64,000 bases of DNA from Opitutales bacterium (GCA_020831485.1 JAFIGG010000001.1:124001-188000), one strand, 5' to 3'. Positions 35,307-44,206 are shown, counted from the stretch's first letter. Numbers and translations are program-made. The notes: generated from the sequence alone by a model not told the origin.

Positions 35307-36509
35307 TCAGTAAATAAAATGAGCCTGTTCGACGTTGCGGAGGTCGCTGGGGCTCAGGGGCACTGCGCGGCCGGTTTCGGTGTCGAGAATCATCAGGCGG
35401 CGGTTGCTGCGGGTACGCTCGGTGTAGATCAGGTGGCGGCCGTCGTTGAGCCACATGGGGTGCACGGCATCGCCGGGACTCTGGGAGATAAAGCGGCTTT
35501 CACCGGCTTCGAAAGAATAGAGCGCAATCTGGAAGGATCCACTGACAGCCGCCGTAAAGGCGATCAGGTCGGGATTGGCCTGATTCCAGTTGGGCTCGGA
35601 GCAGTTGCGGCTGATGTTGGTGGGGAGGCGGCGCATGTTGCTGCCGCTGGCATCGATGGTGTAAATCTGTGGGCGACCGGCCAGGTCGGAGGTAAAGACG
35701 ATGCGGCGGCCATCCGGCGACCAGGAAGGGTCGGCCTCGAGGCTGGGCGTTTCCGTCAGGCGACGCAGGTCGCGGCCGTCCGGGTCGGAGACATACAGCT
35801 GAGAGTTGCCCGTTCCGCTCAGGATCATTGCCACGCGGCGACCGTCGGGGCTGAAGGTGGCGCCCGTATTGGTGCCCCGGTAGGCGGCGAAAACGGTGCG
35901 CCTGCCGGTTTCAACGTCGACCTTGAAGATGTCCGGAAAACCGGTGCGGTGGTAACTGGTGTAAAGCAGGGTGCGGCCATCCGGAGACAGGTTGGGAAGC
36001 AGGCACTGGCGCTGATCGGAGGTTAGCTGGCGGACCTGCGTGAACAGGATGTCACTGCTGTAAATCTCTGAGTTGCCGCTGCGGTCGGAGACAAAGGCCA
36101 GACGGCCGCTGAAGAAACCGGGGATTCCCAAGGTTCTGCGGACGGCAAAATCACTGGCACGCGCAACCGCCTGGCGACGATTGGACGCCTCGAAGTTTTG
36201 CTGAAGCAGGTCCTGCCCGCCACTGCGAATGGTCAGGCGCACGGAACGCTCGCCGGTTGCATCGTAACGAAATTCGAAATCCGGGCGACCCGAGGCCGAA
36301 GTATCAATGCCACCATGCAGCTGAAACAGCGCGGTCGCTGTTCGGCGGATGTCAGCATCGTCCGCGGTGATCTGGACAGTGCGGACCAATCCCTGGGTGG
36401 CCCCGACCACATCCGGCAGGCGGATACTGTCGCCCTGCCCTATCAGGGACACGGAGCAAAGAATGGAGCAAAAGAGGGAAAGAAAAACGGTTCGTGTGGC
36501 GTGCATCAT
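35307..36509 (-). CDS. tolB: TolB-like periplasmic beta-propeller protein
   Basis: A 400-residue secreted protein. A signal peptide (residues about 1-24, with VFLSLFCSILCSVSLIG) is followed by an N-terminal domain and a six-bladed beta-propeller with TolB repeats (GRLAFVSDRSGNSEIYSSD, LSPDGRTLLYTSYH, FSPDGRRVAM, WSPDGRRIVFTSD). TolB works in the Tol-Pal envelope system in the periplasm. No tolQ, tolR, tolA or pal is in the window, so the symbol rests on the domain order only. It is divergent from mrp (112-bp gap). ATGs at 36509 and 36506 are adjacent. Confidence 0.85.
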   Translation of the reverse strand: MMHATRTVFLSLFCSILCSVSLIGQGDSIRLPDVVGATQGLVRTVQITADDADIRRTATALFQLHGGIDTSASGRPDFEFRYDATGERSVRLTIRSGGQDLLQQNFEASNRRQAVARASDFAVRRTLGIPGFFSGRLAFVSDRSGNSEIYSSDILFTQVRQLTSDQRQCLLPNLSPDGRTLLYTSYHRTGFPDIFKVDVETGRRTVFAAYRGTNTGATFSPDGRRVAMILSGTGNSQLYVSDPDGRDLRRLTETPSLEADPSWSPDGRRIVFTSDLAGRPQIYTIDASGSNMRRLPTNISRNCSEPNWNQANPDLIAFTAAVSGSFQIALYSFEAGESRFISQSPGDAVHPMWLNDGRHLIYTERTRSNRRLMILDTETGRAVPLSPSDLRNVEQAHFIY

Positions 36510-36621
36510 TGAATCTAAAGACTTCTCCGCATCACAAAGGTTCGATCAATCGGGCGCGATAAAAAAAATCAAGTTTGCGTAACCGGCCATTAGACTGCAC
36601 TTTTCCCACAAAATATAGCTT

Positions 36622-37698
36622 ATGGCGGACGAAAACAGCATCAAAGAAGCACTCAAATCGGTCAAGTATCCGGGGTTCAGCAGGGATATTGTATCCTTCG
36701 GCCTGGTTCAGGAGGTTGCAGTCGAAGGCAAAACAGCCCGGGTGAACCTGAGCCTGACAACCGGCAACCCGAAAATCCCGACCGAAATCAAACAGGCGGT
36801 GGAATCGACCCTTTCAGCCCTCGACGGCATCGAAGATGTCGAATGCAACATCGCGGTGCAGGCACCAAAGGGGGCGACCTCGGCCGCCAGCGGCCAGCAG
36901 AGCGCGGTCAAACTGCCCGGCATTCGCCGCATTATCGCCGTCGCCAGTGGCAAAGGCGGTGTCGGCAAGTCAACCGTCGCCACCAACCTTGCCTGCGCCA
37001 TCAGTCAGGAACTGAGCGAAAAAGGCAGCGACGGTAGAGTTGCCCTGCTGGACTGCGACATCTATGGCCCGTCGATCCCACAGATGATGGGCCTGCACGT
37101 GCGGCCGGAGATCGAAAATGAGAAGATCATCCCACCCGAGAATTTCGGCATCAAGGTTATGTCTATGGCGTTGTTGGTGGACGCCGATGCACCGGTTGTC
37201 TGGCGCGGCCCGATGATCAACAATGCCATTTCGCAATTTGCCCAGCACGTCAACTGGGGCGAGATCGACACTCTGGTTGTGGACCTGCCGCCCGGAACCG
37301 GCGATGCCCAGCTGTCTCTGGTACAGACTTTCCCGGTGGATGCGGCTTTGATCGTCACGACCCCGCAAAAGGTAGCTGTGGACGTGACCCGTCGCGGTGC
37401 CCGCATGTTTGAAAAGGTGTCCGTTCCGATCATCGGTATCTGCGAAAACATGAGCTACCTGGAGGCCCCGGACGGCAGTCGCCAGCACATCTTTGGCGAA
37501 GGCGGCGGCCTCCTGACCTCGAAGGATTTGAATGCCCCACTGCTGGCACAGATTCCCCTAGACAGCGATGTCCGCGAAGGCGGCGACCGCGGCCTGCCGA
37601 TCACGATATCCTACCCGGACAGCACCGCAGCCAAGGCATTCCGCGAAATGGCCCGGTCTGTAATGGTGCGTTTGGAGAGCAACAACCCTATGGGTTAA
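36622..37698 (+). CDS. Mrp/NBP35-family P-loop ATPase (iron-sulfur cluster carrier)
   Basis: A 358-residue protein. An N-terminal MIP18/DUF59 domain (about 1-80) precedes the Mrp/ApbC ATPase with deviant Walker A GKGGVGKST at 110-118, GLHVRPE, and VDLPPGTGDAQLSL. It carries or inserts iron-sulfur clusters in the cytoplasm. The C-x-x-C usually found after G-x-x-E-N-M-S-Y is replaced (ENMSYLEAPDGSRQ), a variant known in part of the family that raises doubt about cluster binding by the standard site. It is followed by a bidirectional terminator shared with rpmG. Confidence 0.9.
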   Translation: MADENSIKEALKSVKYPGFSRDIVSFGLVQEVAVEGKTARVNLSLTTGNPKIPTEIKQAVESTLSALDGIEDVECNIAVQAPKGATSAASGQQSAVKLPGIRRIIAVASGKGGVGKSTVATNLACAISQELSEKGSDGRVALLDCDIYGPSIPQMMGLHVRPEIENEKIIPPENFGIKVMSMALLVDADAPVVWRGPMINNAISQFAQHVNWGEIDTLVVDLPPGTGDAQLSLVQTFPVDAALIVTTPQKVAVDVTRRGARMFEKVSVPIIGICENMSYLEAPDGSRQHIFGEGGGLLTSKDLNAPLLAQIPLDSDVREGGDRGLPITISYPDSTAAKAFREMARSVMVRLESNNPMG

Positions 37699-37758
37699 CG
37701 TAGCAAAACGATCCCACTTACCACACCCTGCGCAGCGGGGACCGCCGCGCCTACGACC

Positions 37759-37792
37759 AAAAAAGCCGAATCCAACTGGATTCGGCTTTTTT
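37759..37792. terminator. Bidirectional terminator between mrp and rpmG
   Basis: A 15-bp perfect stem AAAAAAGCCGAATCC / GGATTCGGCTTTTTT (37759-37773 and 37778-37792) with loop AACT. It has a T-run on both strands, so it can end the rightward mrp transcript and the leftward rpmG transcript. Confidence 0.92.
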
Positions 37793-37814
37793 ATAAATTC
37801 TATCTCTGCTTTGC

Positions 37815-37982
37815 TTACTTGATTTCGCGGTGCAGGGTATGACGGCGCAGGTGCGGGTTGTATTTCTTCTTTTCAACGCGGCCCTGCTGCAGTTTCTTGT
37901 TGCGGCACGACATGTAGCGCGAAACAGGTTTGTTCTCCCCGCGGGCTTCGGTGCATTCCAAAATGATGTGTTCTCTCGGCAT
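37815..37982 (-). CDS. rpmG: 50S ribosomal protein L33
   Basis: A 55-residue protein on the minus strand with the L33 pattern: [19 protein letters not shown], then [29 protein letters not shown] (read consecutively). It binds 23S rRNA in the large subunit near the E site. The zinc ribbon is degraded: only the first Cys of the first pair survives (ECTEA), and the second C-x-x-C is replaced by NPHLR, so this is a zinc-independent (C-minus) form. Its length is normal. It lies 22 bases from the shared terminator. Confidence 0.93.
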   Translation of the reverse strand: MPREHIILECTEARGENKPVSRYMSCRNKKLQQGRVEKKKYNPHLRRHTLHREIK

Positions 37983-38061
37983 GGTATAAATTCTGGTGAA
38001 AAGGGAAGGAAGCTAGGGCTAATTGCGATGCTGACAAGCAAAAAGATCGCAAATGCAGGCT

Positions 38062-38301
38062 TCAGGCATTCTCAACCAAACTGTCTTCGCGGCGGGAGGT
38101 CCGCCAACCGTCACGGTGCCTGCGAATCCAATCAAGCAGAGCCCGTTCAAAGCCAATGTCACGACCTGCTTTCTCCGACTCGATCCATTTATGTTTAAGA
38201 ATCTCCTCACGCTCAGCCAAGAATTCCTGATAAAGGCTCGAACGCGCCAGAAATGCTCCGGAGCTATCCACTACTTTGTCTTTCTTGATATGTGCACTCA
38301 T
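38062..38301 (-). CDS. Small conserved-type protein of unknown function (79 aa)
   Basis: A 79-residue basic and acidic helical protein from the ATG at 38301. The core EILKHKWIESEKAGRDIGFE and RALLDWIRRHRDGWR reads like a conserved motif (a Lys/Arg-rich recognition pattern followed by a Trp-rich helix) that I recall only loosely from other bacteria, so no function is given. It lies between rpmG and the divergent glycerate kinase gene. The frame is open to 38481, but the upstream part is not protein-like. No signal or membrane segment. Confidence 0.6.
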   Translation of the reverse strand: MSAHIKKDKVVDSSGAFLARSSLYQEFLAEREEILKHKWIESEKAGRDIGFERALLDWIRRHRDGWRTSRREDSLVENA

Positions 38302-38492
38302 TAACACTGCAGCCCAATCTGTGATGTCCCAGCCAAGTATGCAAATCGATTTTAATTTGCCGGTAAGAAAAGTTGCCTGGTAGTATAACTTATAACAACT
38401 ATTAGTAGGACAAGTTTCCCGAAATGTCCAACAAGGAGGCTTTTTACTTCTACGGCTTGACCCTTCGTTTGAAGCATTCACTTTCTGAGCCT

Positions 38493-39689
38493 ATGAAAAA
38501 GGCCTTGCTCGCATTCGACAAGTTCAAGGACGCGCTTGACGCCCTCGGCGCCTGCGAAACCGTTTCGGCGGTTATTCGCGAACACAGTCCGGACACGGAA
38601 ATTCGACGGATGCCGCTCTCCGATGGAGGCGAAGGCTTTGCCCAGATCCTCACGGCTGCAGCGGGTGGTGAACTAAAGGAGCTCAAAGTTGCGGGTCCCC
38701 GCCTTAAACCAGTGCAGGCCCAGTATGGCTGGGTCCAGATAGAAAAACTTCCCTCTCAGGTCGCGGATATACTGCAAATCCCAGCGCAGGGCAGGCTTGC
38801 AGTAATTGAAATGGCTCAAGCCGCCGGCATCGAAAGCCTGCACGCTTCGGAACGCGATCCCTGGCACACCAGCAGCTTCGGCGTAGGCGAAATGATGGCC
38901 GACGCTGTGGCCAGCGGGGCCGACGCAATCCTGCTGGGGATCGGTGGCAGCGCGACCATTGACCTCGGCGTTGGCGCCCTCGAGGCGCTGGGATTGCAAT
39001 TTTATGACCGTGATCTGCAACCCGTTCGGCAAATGACGCCGGCACGCTGGAAACTCGCGGCCACTGTCGGCAGCACCTTAAAACTGGCCGGCAAGATGCC
39101 ACCGGTCCGAATTGCCTGCGACGTGCGCAACCCCTTGGTTGGGGACAAGGGCGCAACGCGTGTCTTCGGACCGCAAAAAGGCCTGAAAGCCAGGGATATC
39201 CCGCGGATGGAGCGTTGGGTCGACAAAATGGCCCGCCGCCTTCTGGGCTGCTTTGGCACCGACTGGGATTCCTACGAAACAGAATTGAACCGCCCCGGCA
39301 GCGGTGCAGCCGGCGGCATTGCCTTCGGACTGCGGACTGCCCTCGCCGATGTCGAGCTGGTGGCGGGCTTTGAGCTCTTCAGCCTCTGGTGTCGACTCCC
39401 TGAGAATCTGGACTGGGCCGACACCATATTCACTGGTGAAGGTGGGTTGGACGCAGGCACCTTGAACGGCAAAGGGCCCGGTTCACTGATCCAGCGGGCA
39501 CGCCCCGACCAACAAGTCATTTTTATGGCTGGACGGATAGACGCGGAAGTCCAGTCTCGGCTTTCCAACGAGTATCCCTGGGTTTCCTGTAACGCTCTCA
39601 GCCCGGCCCACTGGCCTCTGGAAAAAGCACTGCGAGAGACCCGGAACCAACTGGCCAGTCGAGCACGCGATTACATTCTGCATTCATGA
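38493..39689 (+). CDS. Glycerate kinase (GarK/GlxK family)
   Basis: A 398-residue glycerate kinase of the PF02595 type. The start ATG 38493 gives MKKALLAFDKFKDAL, the family's typical opening (substrate-binding F-K-x-x-L/A). Later motifs are PLSDGGEGF, ILLGIGGSATIDLG, GSGAAGGIAFGL and FTGEGGLDAGTL. It phosphorylates glycerate to 2-phosphoglycerate and so could close the pathway from glyoxylate or hydroxypyruvate. An open frame from 38424 is possible but less likely. The downstream DUF2062 gene overlaps by ATGA. Confidence 0.92.
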   Translation: MKKALLAFDKFKDALDALGACETVSAVIREHSPDTEIRRMPLSDGGEGFAQILTAAAGGELKELKVAGPRLKPVQAQYGWVQIEKLPSQVADILQIPAQGRLAVIEMAQAAGIESLHASERDPWHTSSFGVGEMMADAVASGADAILLGIGGSATIDLGVGALEALGLQFYDRDLQPVRQMTPARWKLAATVGSTLKLAGKMPPVRIACDVRNPLVGDKGATRVFGPQKGLKARDIPRMERWVDKMARRLLGCFGTDWDSYETELNRPGSGAAGGIAFGLRTALADVELVAGFELFSLWCRLPENLDWADTIFTGEGGLDAGTLNGKGPGSLIQRARPDQQVIFMAGRIDAEVQSRLSNEYPWVSCNALSPAHWPLEKALRETRNQLASRARDYILHS

Positions 39690-40351
39690 CCATCGATCCC
39701 GAAGAAGAAAACCTCCAGACTCTGCGTCGCGAGCGCATTGCCCGGACCAAGCGTTTCCTTCGCAAGCTGCCGCGGCGCACAAATATCCACCGCTACCCTG
39801 TCCTGAAGTGGTTCGCCGCCTCGGCACGCAAGCGGTCCTACCTTTGGAGCTTTCGGGTGCAGGCGGTCACGCCAGCGCTTTATGCGGGTTTCATCCTGGC
39901 CTTCCTTCCCCTGTATGGAATCCAGCTAATCCTCTCTTTTGTGCTGTCGCTGATCTTTCGTGCGAATCTTGCCGTTGTCGTCGCCCTACAGTTCATCACC
40001 AACCCGCTGACGGTCATACCCATCTATTTCACGGCTTTTCAAATCGGACGGCTCTTCCTACGACTGTTCGGGCTCGAAGGGCCCCATCTGAACATGACTC
40101 AGGCCCGAGCTCTTTTCAGTGGCATCCATCAGGGTGATTGGGGTTCAAACCTCCAGTTCTTTTTCAGCGTCATTGGATTGACCAGTCTGGGAGCACTCAT
40201 GATGGGCATCTTCTGCGCTGCAATTGCCAACGTTGTCTACAAGGCAACCGCCCGCGAGGTCACCCTCTCCTACCAGCGCCTCAAAGAGCTGCAGGCGCGC
40301 CGGGAGGCCGTTGCGCGTTCAGCCCAAGAAAACCATACTGAAAACCATTAA
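39686..40351 (+). CDS. DUF2062 membrane protein
   Basis: A 221-residue protein with a basic N-terminus (about 1-50) and then membrane segments at about 65-85, 90-120 and 160-185, including NPLTVIPIYFTAFQIGR, the DUF2062 core. DUF2062 proteins have no settled function. The ATG overlaps the glycerate kinase stop. An internal piece of this gene (39955 to about 40080) is present again at 49306-49424 as part of a mosaic pseudogene, with almost only synonymous differences. Confidence 0.88.
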   Translation: MTIDPEEENLQTLRRERIARTKRFLRKLPRRTNIHRYPVLKWFAASARKRSYLWSFRVQAVTPALYAGFILAFLPLYGIQLILSFVLSLIFRANLAVVVALQFITNPLTVIPIYFTAFQIGRLFLRLFGLEGPHLNMTQARALFSGIHQGDWGSNLQFFFSVIGLTSLGALMMGIFCAAIANVVYKATAREVTLSYQRLKELQARREAVARSAQENHTENH

Positions 40352-40404
40352 GCACTGCACCACTCACTTTAACACCTTGTCCTAAACCTCTGAATCCTCT
40401 CCCG

Positions 40405-41679
40405 ATGCCAAATCGCCGTTCCTTTATCCGCACCACCTCAATCGCAGCAGGCGCCCTTGCCTTCGCGCCCTTCAGCCTGGCATCCAATGGCCGCCGGGGC
40501 CAGACCCTCCCGGGCATCGATGTACTCGAACGTAGTGGCTTCCAATTACTTCGAAACCAGCGCGTGGGCCTCCTTACCAATCCGGCGGGCGTCAATCGCC
40601 AGGGCACCTCTACCATCGACGTGCTCAGGCGGGCATCGAACGTCAACCTGGTAGCCCTGTTCGGACCAGAGCACGGCATTTACGGGGATGAGCGAGCCAA
40701 TGTGCCGATACAGGACCGCGTCGACCCGCGCACCAATCTACCGGTTTACTCGCTGTATGGGCGCTTTCGCAAACCGACCCCGGAAATGCTCCAGCGCATC
40801 GACACCCTGGTCGTCGATCTGCAGGATGTAGGCTCCCGCAGTTACACTTACATCAGTTGCATGCGCTATGCGATGGAGGCCTGTTTTGAAAACAACAAGC
40901 GTATCGTCATCCTTGATCGCCCCAACCCAATAGGGGGATTGAAGATCGACGGCCCCTGGCTGGAACGGGAATGGATGAGTTATGTCGGGGCCTTTCAGGT
41001 CCCTTATGTGCACGCCCTGACGATTGGCGAAATCGCCCGCATGGCCAAAAACGAATCTGACGTGCTGCCCATTCCCGACGATGTTCGCCGCCGCGGCCAA
41101 CTTGAAGTGGTGCCGATGCAGAACTGGTCCCGAGACATGCTTTGGACGGATACAGGTATGAACTGGGTGCCGACCTCGCCGGCCATTCCGGATGTGGCTG
41201 CAGCCATGGGCTACGCGATGACCGGCCTGGGCTGTCAACTGGGCGGATTCAGCCACGGCTACGGCACCCGCCATCCCTTCCGCCTGTTGCAATTCAGCGG
41301 GCGTTCGCCGGAAGCCATCGCCGAAGCCTTGACCGCACGACGCATTCCCGGACTGGAGTTTCGGGTCATTTCCTTCCAGGAGAACGGCCGGACTCACCGC
41401 GGCACCTATGTGCTGGTCCGCAGCTGGCGCGACCTGCGGCCGACCGAAATCAGCTTCCACCTGATGGCCCTGGCAGCCCAATGGAACTCAAATAATCCCT
41501 TCTCAGCCGCCAGCCAGGGACTGCAGGAACTGTTCACCAAACATGTCGGCGAAGGTGCTGTCATGGAAGCCCTCAAACGCGACGGACCCAACTTCCAAGT
41601 TGCCCCCTTCCTCCGCCGTTGGGAACAACGCAACGCCCAGTACGCCCGCCAGAAACAGCGCTGGCATTTATACAGCTGA
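40405..41679 (+). CDS. Exo-beta-N-acetylmuramidase NamZ-like protein (DUF1343, GH171)
   Basis: A 424-residue protein. A twin-arginine-like signal (NRRSFIRTT followed by IAAGALAFAPFSLA) suggests export by Tat. The DUF1343 domain shows GLLTNPAGV, LFGPEHGIYGD, YSLYGRFRKPTPEML, LQDVGSRSYTYI, LDRPNPIGG and NWVPTSPAIP, the pattern of NamZ, which releases N-acetylmuramic acid from peptidoglycan ends. It probably acts in the periplasm in cell-wall recycling or scavenging. A 30-base piece of it (40946-40975) reappears in the mosaic at 49425-49454. No terminator is seen downstream; a repeat region follows. Confidence 0.88.
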   Translation: MPNRRSFIRTTSIAAGALAFAPFSLASNGRRGQTLPGIDVLERSGFQLLRNQRVGLLTNPAGVNRQGTSTIDVLRRASNVNLVALFGPEHGIYGDERANVPIQDRVDPRTNLPVYSLYGRFRKPTPEMLQRIDTLVVDLQDVGSRSYTYISCMRYAMEACFENNKRIVILDRPNPIGGLKIDGPWLEREWMSYVGAFQVPYVHALTIGEIARMAKNESDVLPIPDDVRRRGQLEVVPMQNWSRDMLWTDTGMNWVPTSPAIPDVAAAMGYAMTGLGCQLGGFSHGYGTRHPFRLLQFSGRSPEAIAEALTARRIPGLEFRVISFQENGRTHRGTYVLVRSWRDLRPTEISFHLMALAAQWNSNNPFSAASQGLQELFTKHVGEGAVMEALKRDGPNFQVAPFLRRWEQRNAQYARQKQRWHLYS

Positions 41680-41774
41680 GGTTGCCGAAAGGATTTGTTG
41701 GGCTGTGGGGGCTGTGGGCTGTAGCGAGCCAACGATAGTGGTTCGTTGGATACGCACAGGCAACCCATCCCAAA

Positions 41775-41840
41775 CCAAGATCAAGAATGGTGATGCCAGA
41801 AATCCTCCCTCTTGATCTTTTTCTGGCGTCTTGATCTCAG
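41775..41840 (-). repeat. GATCAAGA structured repeat, inverted copy
   Basis: Read on the minus strand this matches the core of the repeats around the S23 gene (AAAAAGATCAAGAGGGAGGA, then TTTCTGGCATCACCATTCTT), about 15 kb away and in the opposite direction. Just before it, 41699-41760 holds GGGCTGTGGG repeats and a CCAACGA/TCGTTGG hairpin. No S23 gene is attached here, so it is a solo copy. Confidence 0.8.
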
Positions 41841-41922
41841 ATCTCAGAGTTGATCAGTCCTGCTGGGTTGAGAACTGGATAATCAGCAGATACCTATTTT
41901 CGGTTAAGCAGTATGCATGAGA

Positions 41923-42324
41923 TCAGATCGCTTGAACCGCTTCCACCGGCGTCATAATCCGCGCTGGTCTGCAAATTTCTTCCGGAAAATGAGCGGTGTT
42001 CCCGGTAACCAGAACTTTGTCAGCTGTCGCCAGAGCAGTTCCAAGAAATACGGTGTCGTCCGGGTCGGGCAAATCGGGTGCGTCCAGCGGAAGAATTTGA
42101 TCGGAGGGACCGAAGCAATTCAAAAGATTCGCCACCACCAATGGCGATAGTTTGAACTTCGGGCGCATGAGAACCGTGCGGTATTCGGCGAGCATGGGCG
42201 GCGACCACGCCAAGCGAATGCGACCTTCCACCGCCGCCCGCATGATGCGGTCGCAGTTGCCTCCAGCCGTAAGAGCGGCGGAGACCAGCACGTTCGTGTC
42301 GATAACCCAAACAGGAACCGTCAT
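41923..42324 (-). CDS. PIN-domain toxin (COG1569-type)
   Basis: A 133-residue PIN-domain protein, probably a toxin RNase. Acidic residues of the metal site are Asp9 in VIDTNVLVSA, Glu47 in LAEYRTVLMRP and the DPDD cluster at about 87-90, with VTGNTAHFP close to the C-terminus; this matches the TIGR00305/COG1569 toxin family. It follows the antitoxin gene with a one-base overlap (TAATG), the usual order and coupling of a toxin-antitoxin operon. Target RNA unknown. Confidence 0.87.
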   Translation of the reverse strand: MTVPVWVIDTNVLVSAALTAGGNCDRIMRAAVEGRIRLAWSPPMLAEYRTVLMRPKFKLSPLVVANLLNCFGPSDQILPLDAPDLPDPDDTVFLGTALATADKVLVTGNTAHFPEEICRPARIMTPVEAVQAI

Positions 42325-42653
42325 TAGGACTGGCCTTTACCACGCTTCGCGTGGCGCTCTTTCCTGGAAGCGGCAATCTCCGAATCGATCTCCTCCAGAG
42401 TGGTCTCGGAGGTTCCGGCGCGTGCCGCCTCGGCTTGAGCGGCATCCAATGCACGGCCCAATAAAAGGCGACGCAATGCATCCAAATCGGCCTCGATCCC
42501 CAATCCACTTGTGGGAATCAAGTAGGCGGCCGGAACGCCGTTTTTCGTGACGACCTGAGCCCCCTCAGCAGAAACCTTGGCCATGACTTTGCCCGGTTGC
42601 TTGGAAAGTTCACGCGTGGAAATGAATGAAGTCATGGATGCAATATCGGACAT
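42324..42653 (-). CDS. Phd/YefM-like antitoxin
   Basis: A 109-residue protein. The N-terminal half (FISTRELSKQPGKVMAKVS, then VVTKNGVPAAYLIP) is the Phd/YefM DNA-binding fold in which a nearby gene encodes the toxin; the C-terminal half is helical and acidic and would cover the PIN active site. ATG 42653 (MSDIAS) is chosen, with 42635 as an alternative. It directly precedes the PIN toxin and probably autoregulates the pair. The Phd-type antitoxin with a PIN toxin is a common but not universal pairing. Confidence 0.82.
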   Translation of the reverse strand: MSDIASMTSFISTRELSKQPGKVMAKVSAEGAQVVTKNGVPAAYLIPTSGLGIEADLDALRRLLLGRALDAAQAEAARAGTSETTLEEIDSEIAASRKERHAKRGKGQS

Positions 42654-42730
42654 TTGTCCGTCTTTGTCAACGGTGATGAAGTTGGGGGTAGTGAACCAAC
42701 AGAGTAGTAGGGTTAGGGCTTGGTTCTCTA

Positions 42731-42780
42731 TCGGGCACGAGGCGTGCCCGACCCCGGGGCGGTGGACGCCCCCGTCCACC
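42731..42780. repeat. Two-hairpin palindromic element
   Basis: Two neighbouring hairpins: TCGGGCACG-AGG-CGTGCCCGA (42731-42751) and GGTGGACG-CCCC-CGTCCACC (42761-42780). The layout resembles the 90-bp elements at 49545 and 50391 and the hairpin at 35271, pointing to a family of palindromic intergenic elements. It lies between the toxin-antitoxin pair and the GH4 gene. Confidence 0.65.
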
Positions 42781-42832
42781 GATGCATGAAGCATACCAGA
42801 ACCGACACCACCCCAAACAGTTAAAATAGCGA

Positions 42833-44206
42833 TTACTTAAAACCCGGCAAAAATGTCTTTTCGGCCTCGAACAATTCTTCGGCCATTTGCTTGATTTCCG
42901 CTGGGCAGAGAACGGCTGCGGTCAAGGGATCGAGCATCAGTGCGTGAGTGGCGGTTTCCAGGCTCTTTTCAATGATGGCGGTGGCACCGAGGTCAAACAT
43001 GGCCATGTTGCTGGCGCAAAGGTGAGCCATCTGCGGTGGCAGCGCGCCGTAGCGGCAGGGATTGATCCCGTTGGCGTCAACCATGGTGGCCACCTCCACG
43101 CAGCCATCGGCCGGGAGGTTGCTGATCAGGCTGCCGCCGCCGTCCTGCTGGTTGTAGACGTTGCCGTGGATTCGGAACGGAGTGTCCTTCTCGCGGGCTT
43201 CTATAATCCAACTACCGTATTCCCAGGAGCGCTCACTGGGTAATTCCTTTTCACCTTTGATCATGCTTTCGCGCTCTTCATCGGCAGCCTTTCGCCATTG
43301 TGGCCAACCGTTGGCGTAAAAGCGCGACTCGCCATCGTAGCGCTCACGCATGTAGTGAGACTTGGTGGCATCCTTCGTCCGGTAATAGGGAAGGTATTCG
43401 GAAAGGTGTCCACTGGACTCCGTAATAAAGGCTCCGAAATGCAGGGCCATGTCCTTGCGCACGAGGTCCTTGTCCCGCTTGGTCGCGGTATCGTCTTTGC
43501 GAGCCGCGAAGACGCCTTCGACTTCTGGACGAAACTTCTCGAACAGCCGCGGATAGAGATCTTCTCCCTGGTGCTTCAACTTCGTGAACCAGGCCAGATG
43601 GTTGATGCCGGCGCATTCCCATTCGATTTCATCCAGGGGCAGCCCGGCATATTCCGCCAGCAGCTGACTGGTCCCCTGAACGGAGTGGCAGAGCCCGACA
43701 ACCGCAACCTTTGGAACCGCACGAAATGCCGCCAGGCAGAGCATATTCATGGGATTGGTGTAATTCAGAACAAGCGCCTGCGGGCAGATGCGTTCGATAT
43801 CACGCAGGATGTCCAACCAGACCGGCCCTGTACGCAGCGCCTTCATCAGACCTCCGGGCCCAATCGTATCGCCGATGCACTGGTCTACACCGTATTTGAG
43901 CGGGATGTCGTTGTCGAAGGCCACACATTCGACCCCGCTGACCTCGATCGAGTTAACGATGTAGTTCGCGTCCTTGAAAGCTTCTGTCCGGTCCGTGCTT
44001 GCGGTAATTTTCCAGTTCTCACCGCCGGGAATTTTTTCGCGCAACTTTTCAATCAAGCGCCGCATGCGCTCGAGTCGCTCTGCGTCGATGTCCACCATGA
44101 CGATTTCACCGCCGACATTGCCGGGAATCAACATCGTGTCTTTGGAAATTTGCAGACAGAAAAAGCTGCCCGCTCCGAGAAAAACAACCTTGATCGGGCG
44201 TTTCAT
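42833..44206 (-). CDS. GH4-family glycosidase (alpha-galactosidase MelA-like)
   Basis: A 457-residue NAD- and manganese-dependent glycosidase of family GH4. The N-terminal Rossmann motif is FLGAGS; NYTNPMNM and the Cys-His pair in GLCHSVQGT form the metal site; GINHLAWF is the next signature. Size and motifs fit MelA-type alpha-galactosidases or alpha-glucuronidases rather than the phospho-glycosidases, but that choice is inference. It acts in the cytoplasm by an oxidation-elimination mechanism. ATG 44206 (MKRPIKV) is preferred; an ATG at 44275 gives a polar extension not typical of the family. It diverges from the large surface protein gene. Confidence 0.87.
   Translation of the reverse strand: MKRPIKVVFLGAGSFFCLQISKDTMLIPGNVGGEIVMVDIDAERLERMRRLIEKLREKIPGGENWKITASTDRTEAFKDANYIVNSIEVSGVECVAFDNDIPLKYGVDQCIGDTIGPGGLMKALRTGPVWLDILRDIERICPQALVLNYTNPMNMLCLAAFRAVPKVAVVGLCHSVQGTSQLLAEYAGLPLDEIEWECAGINHLAWFTKLKHQGEDLYPRLFEKFRPEVEGVFAARKDDTATKRDKDLVRKDMALHFGAFITESSGHLSEYLPYYRTKDATKSHYMRERYDGESRFYANGWPQWRKAADEERESMIKGEKELPSERSWEYGSWIIEAREKDTPFRIHGNVYNQQDGGGSLISNLPADGCVEVATMVDANGINPCRYGALPPQMAHLCASNMAMFDLGATAIIEKSLETATHALMLDPLTAAVLCPAEIKQMAEELFEAEKTFLPGFK

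Noticed and set aside
37725-37750. CGCAGCGGGGACCGCCGCG as another two-hairpin element
   Set aside because: Pairing is short and imperfect; not enough to place it in the palindrome family.
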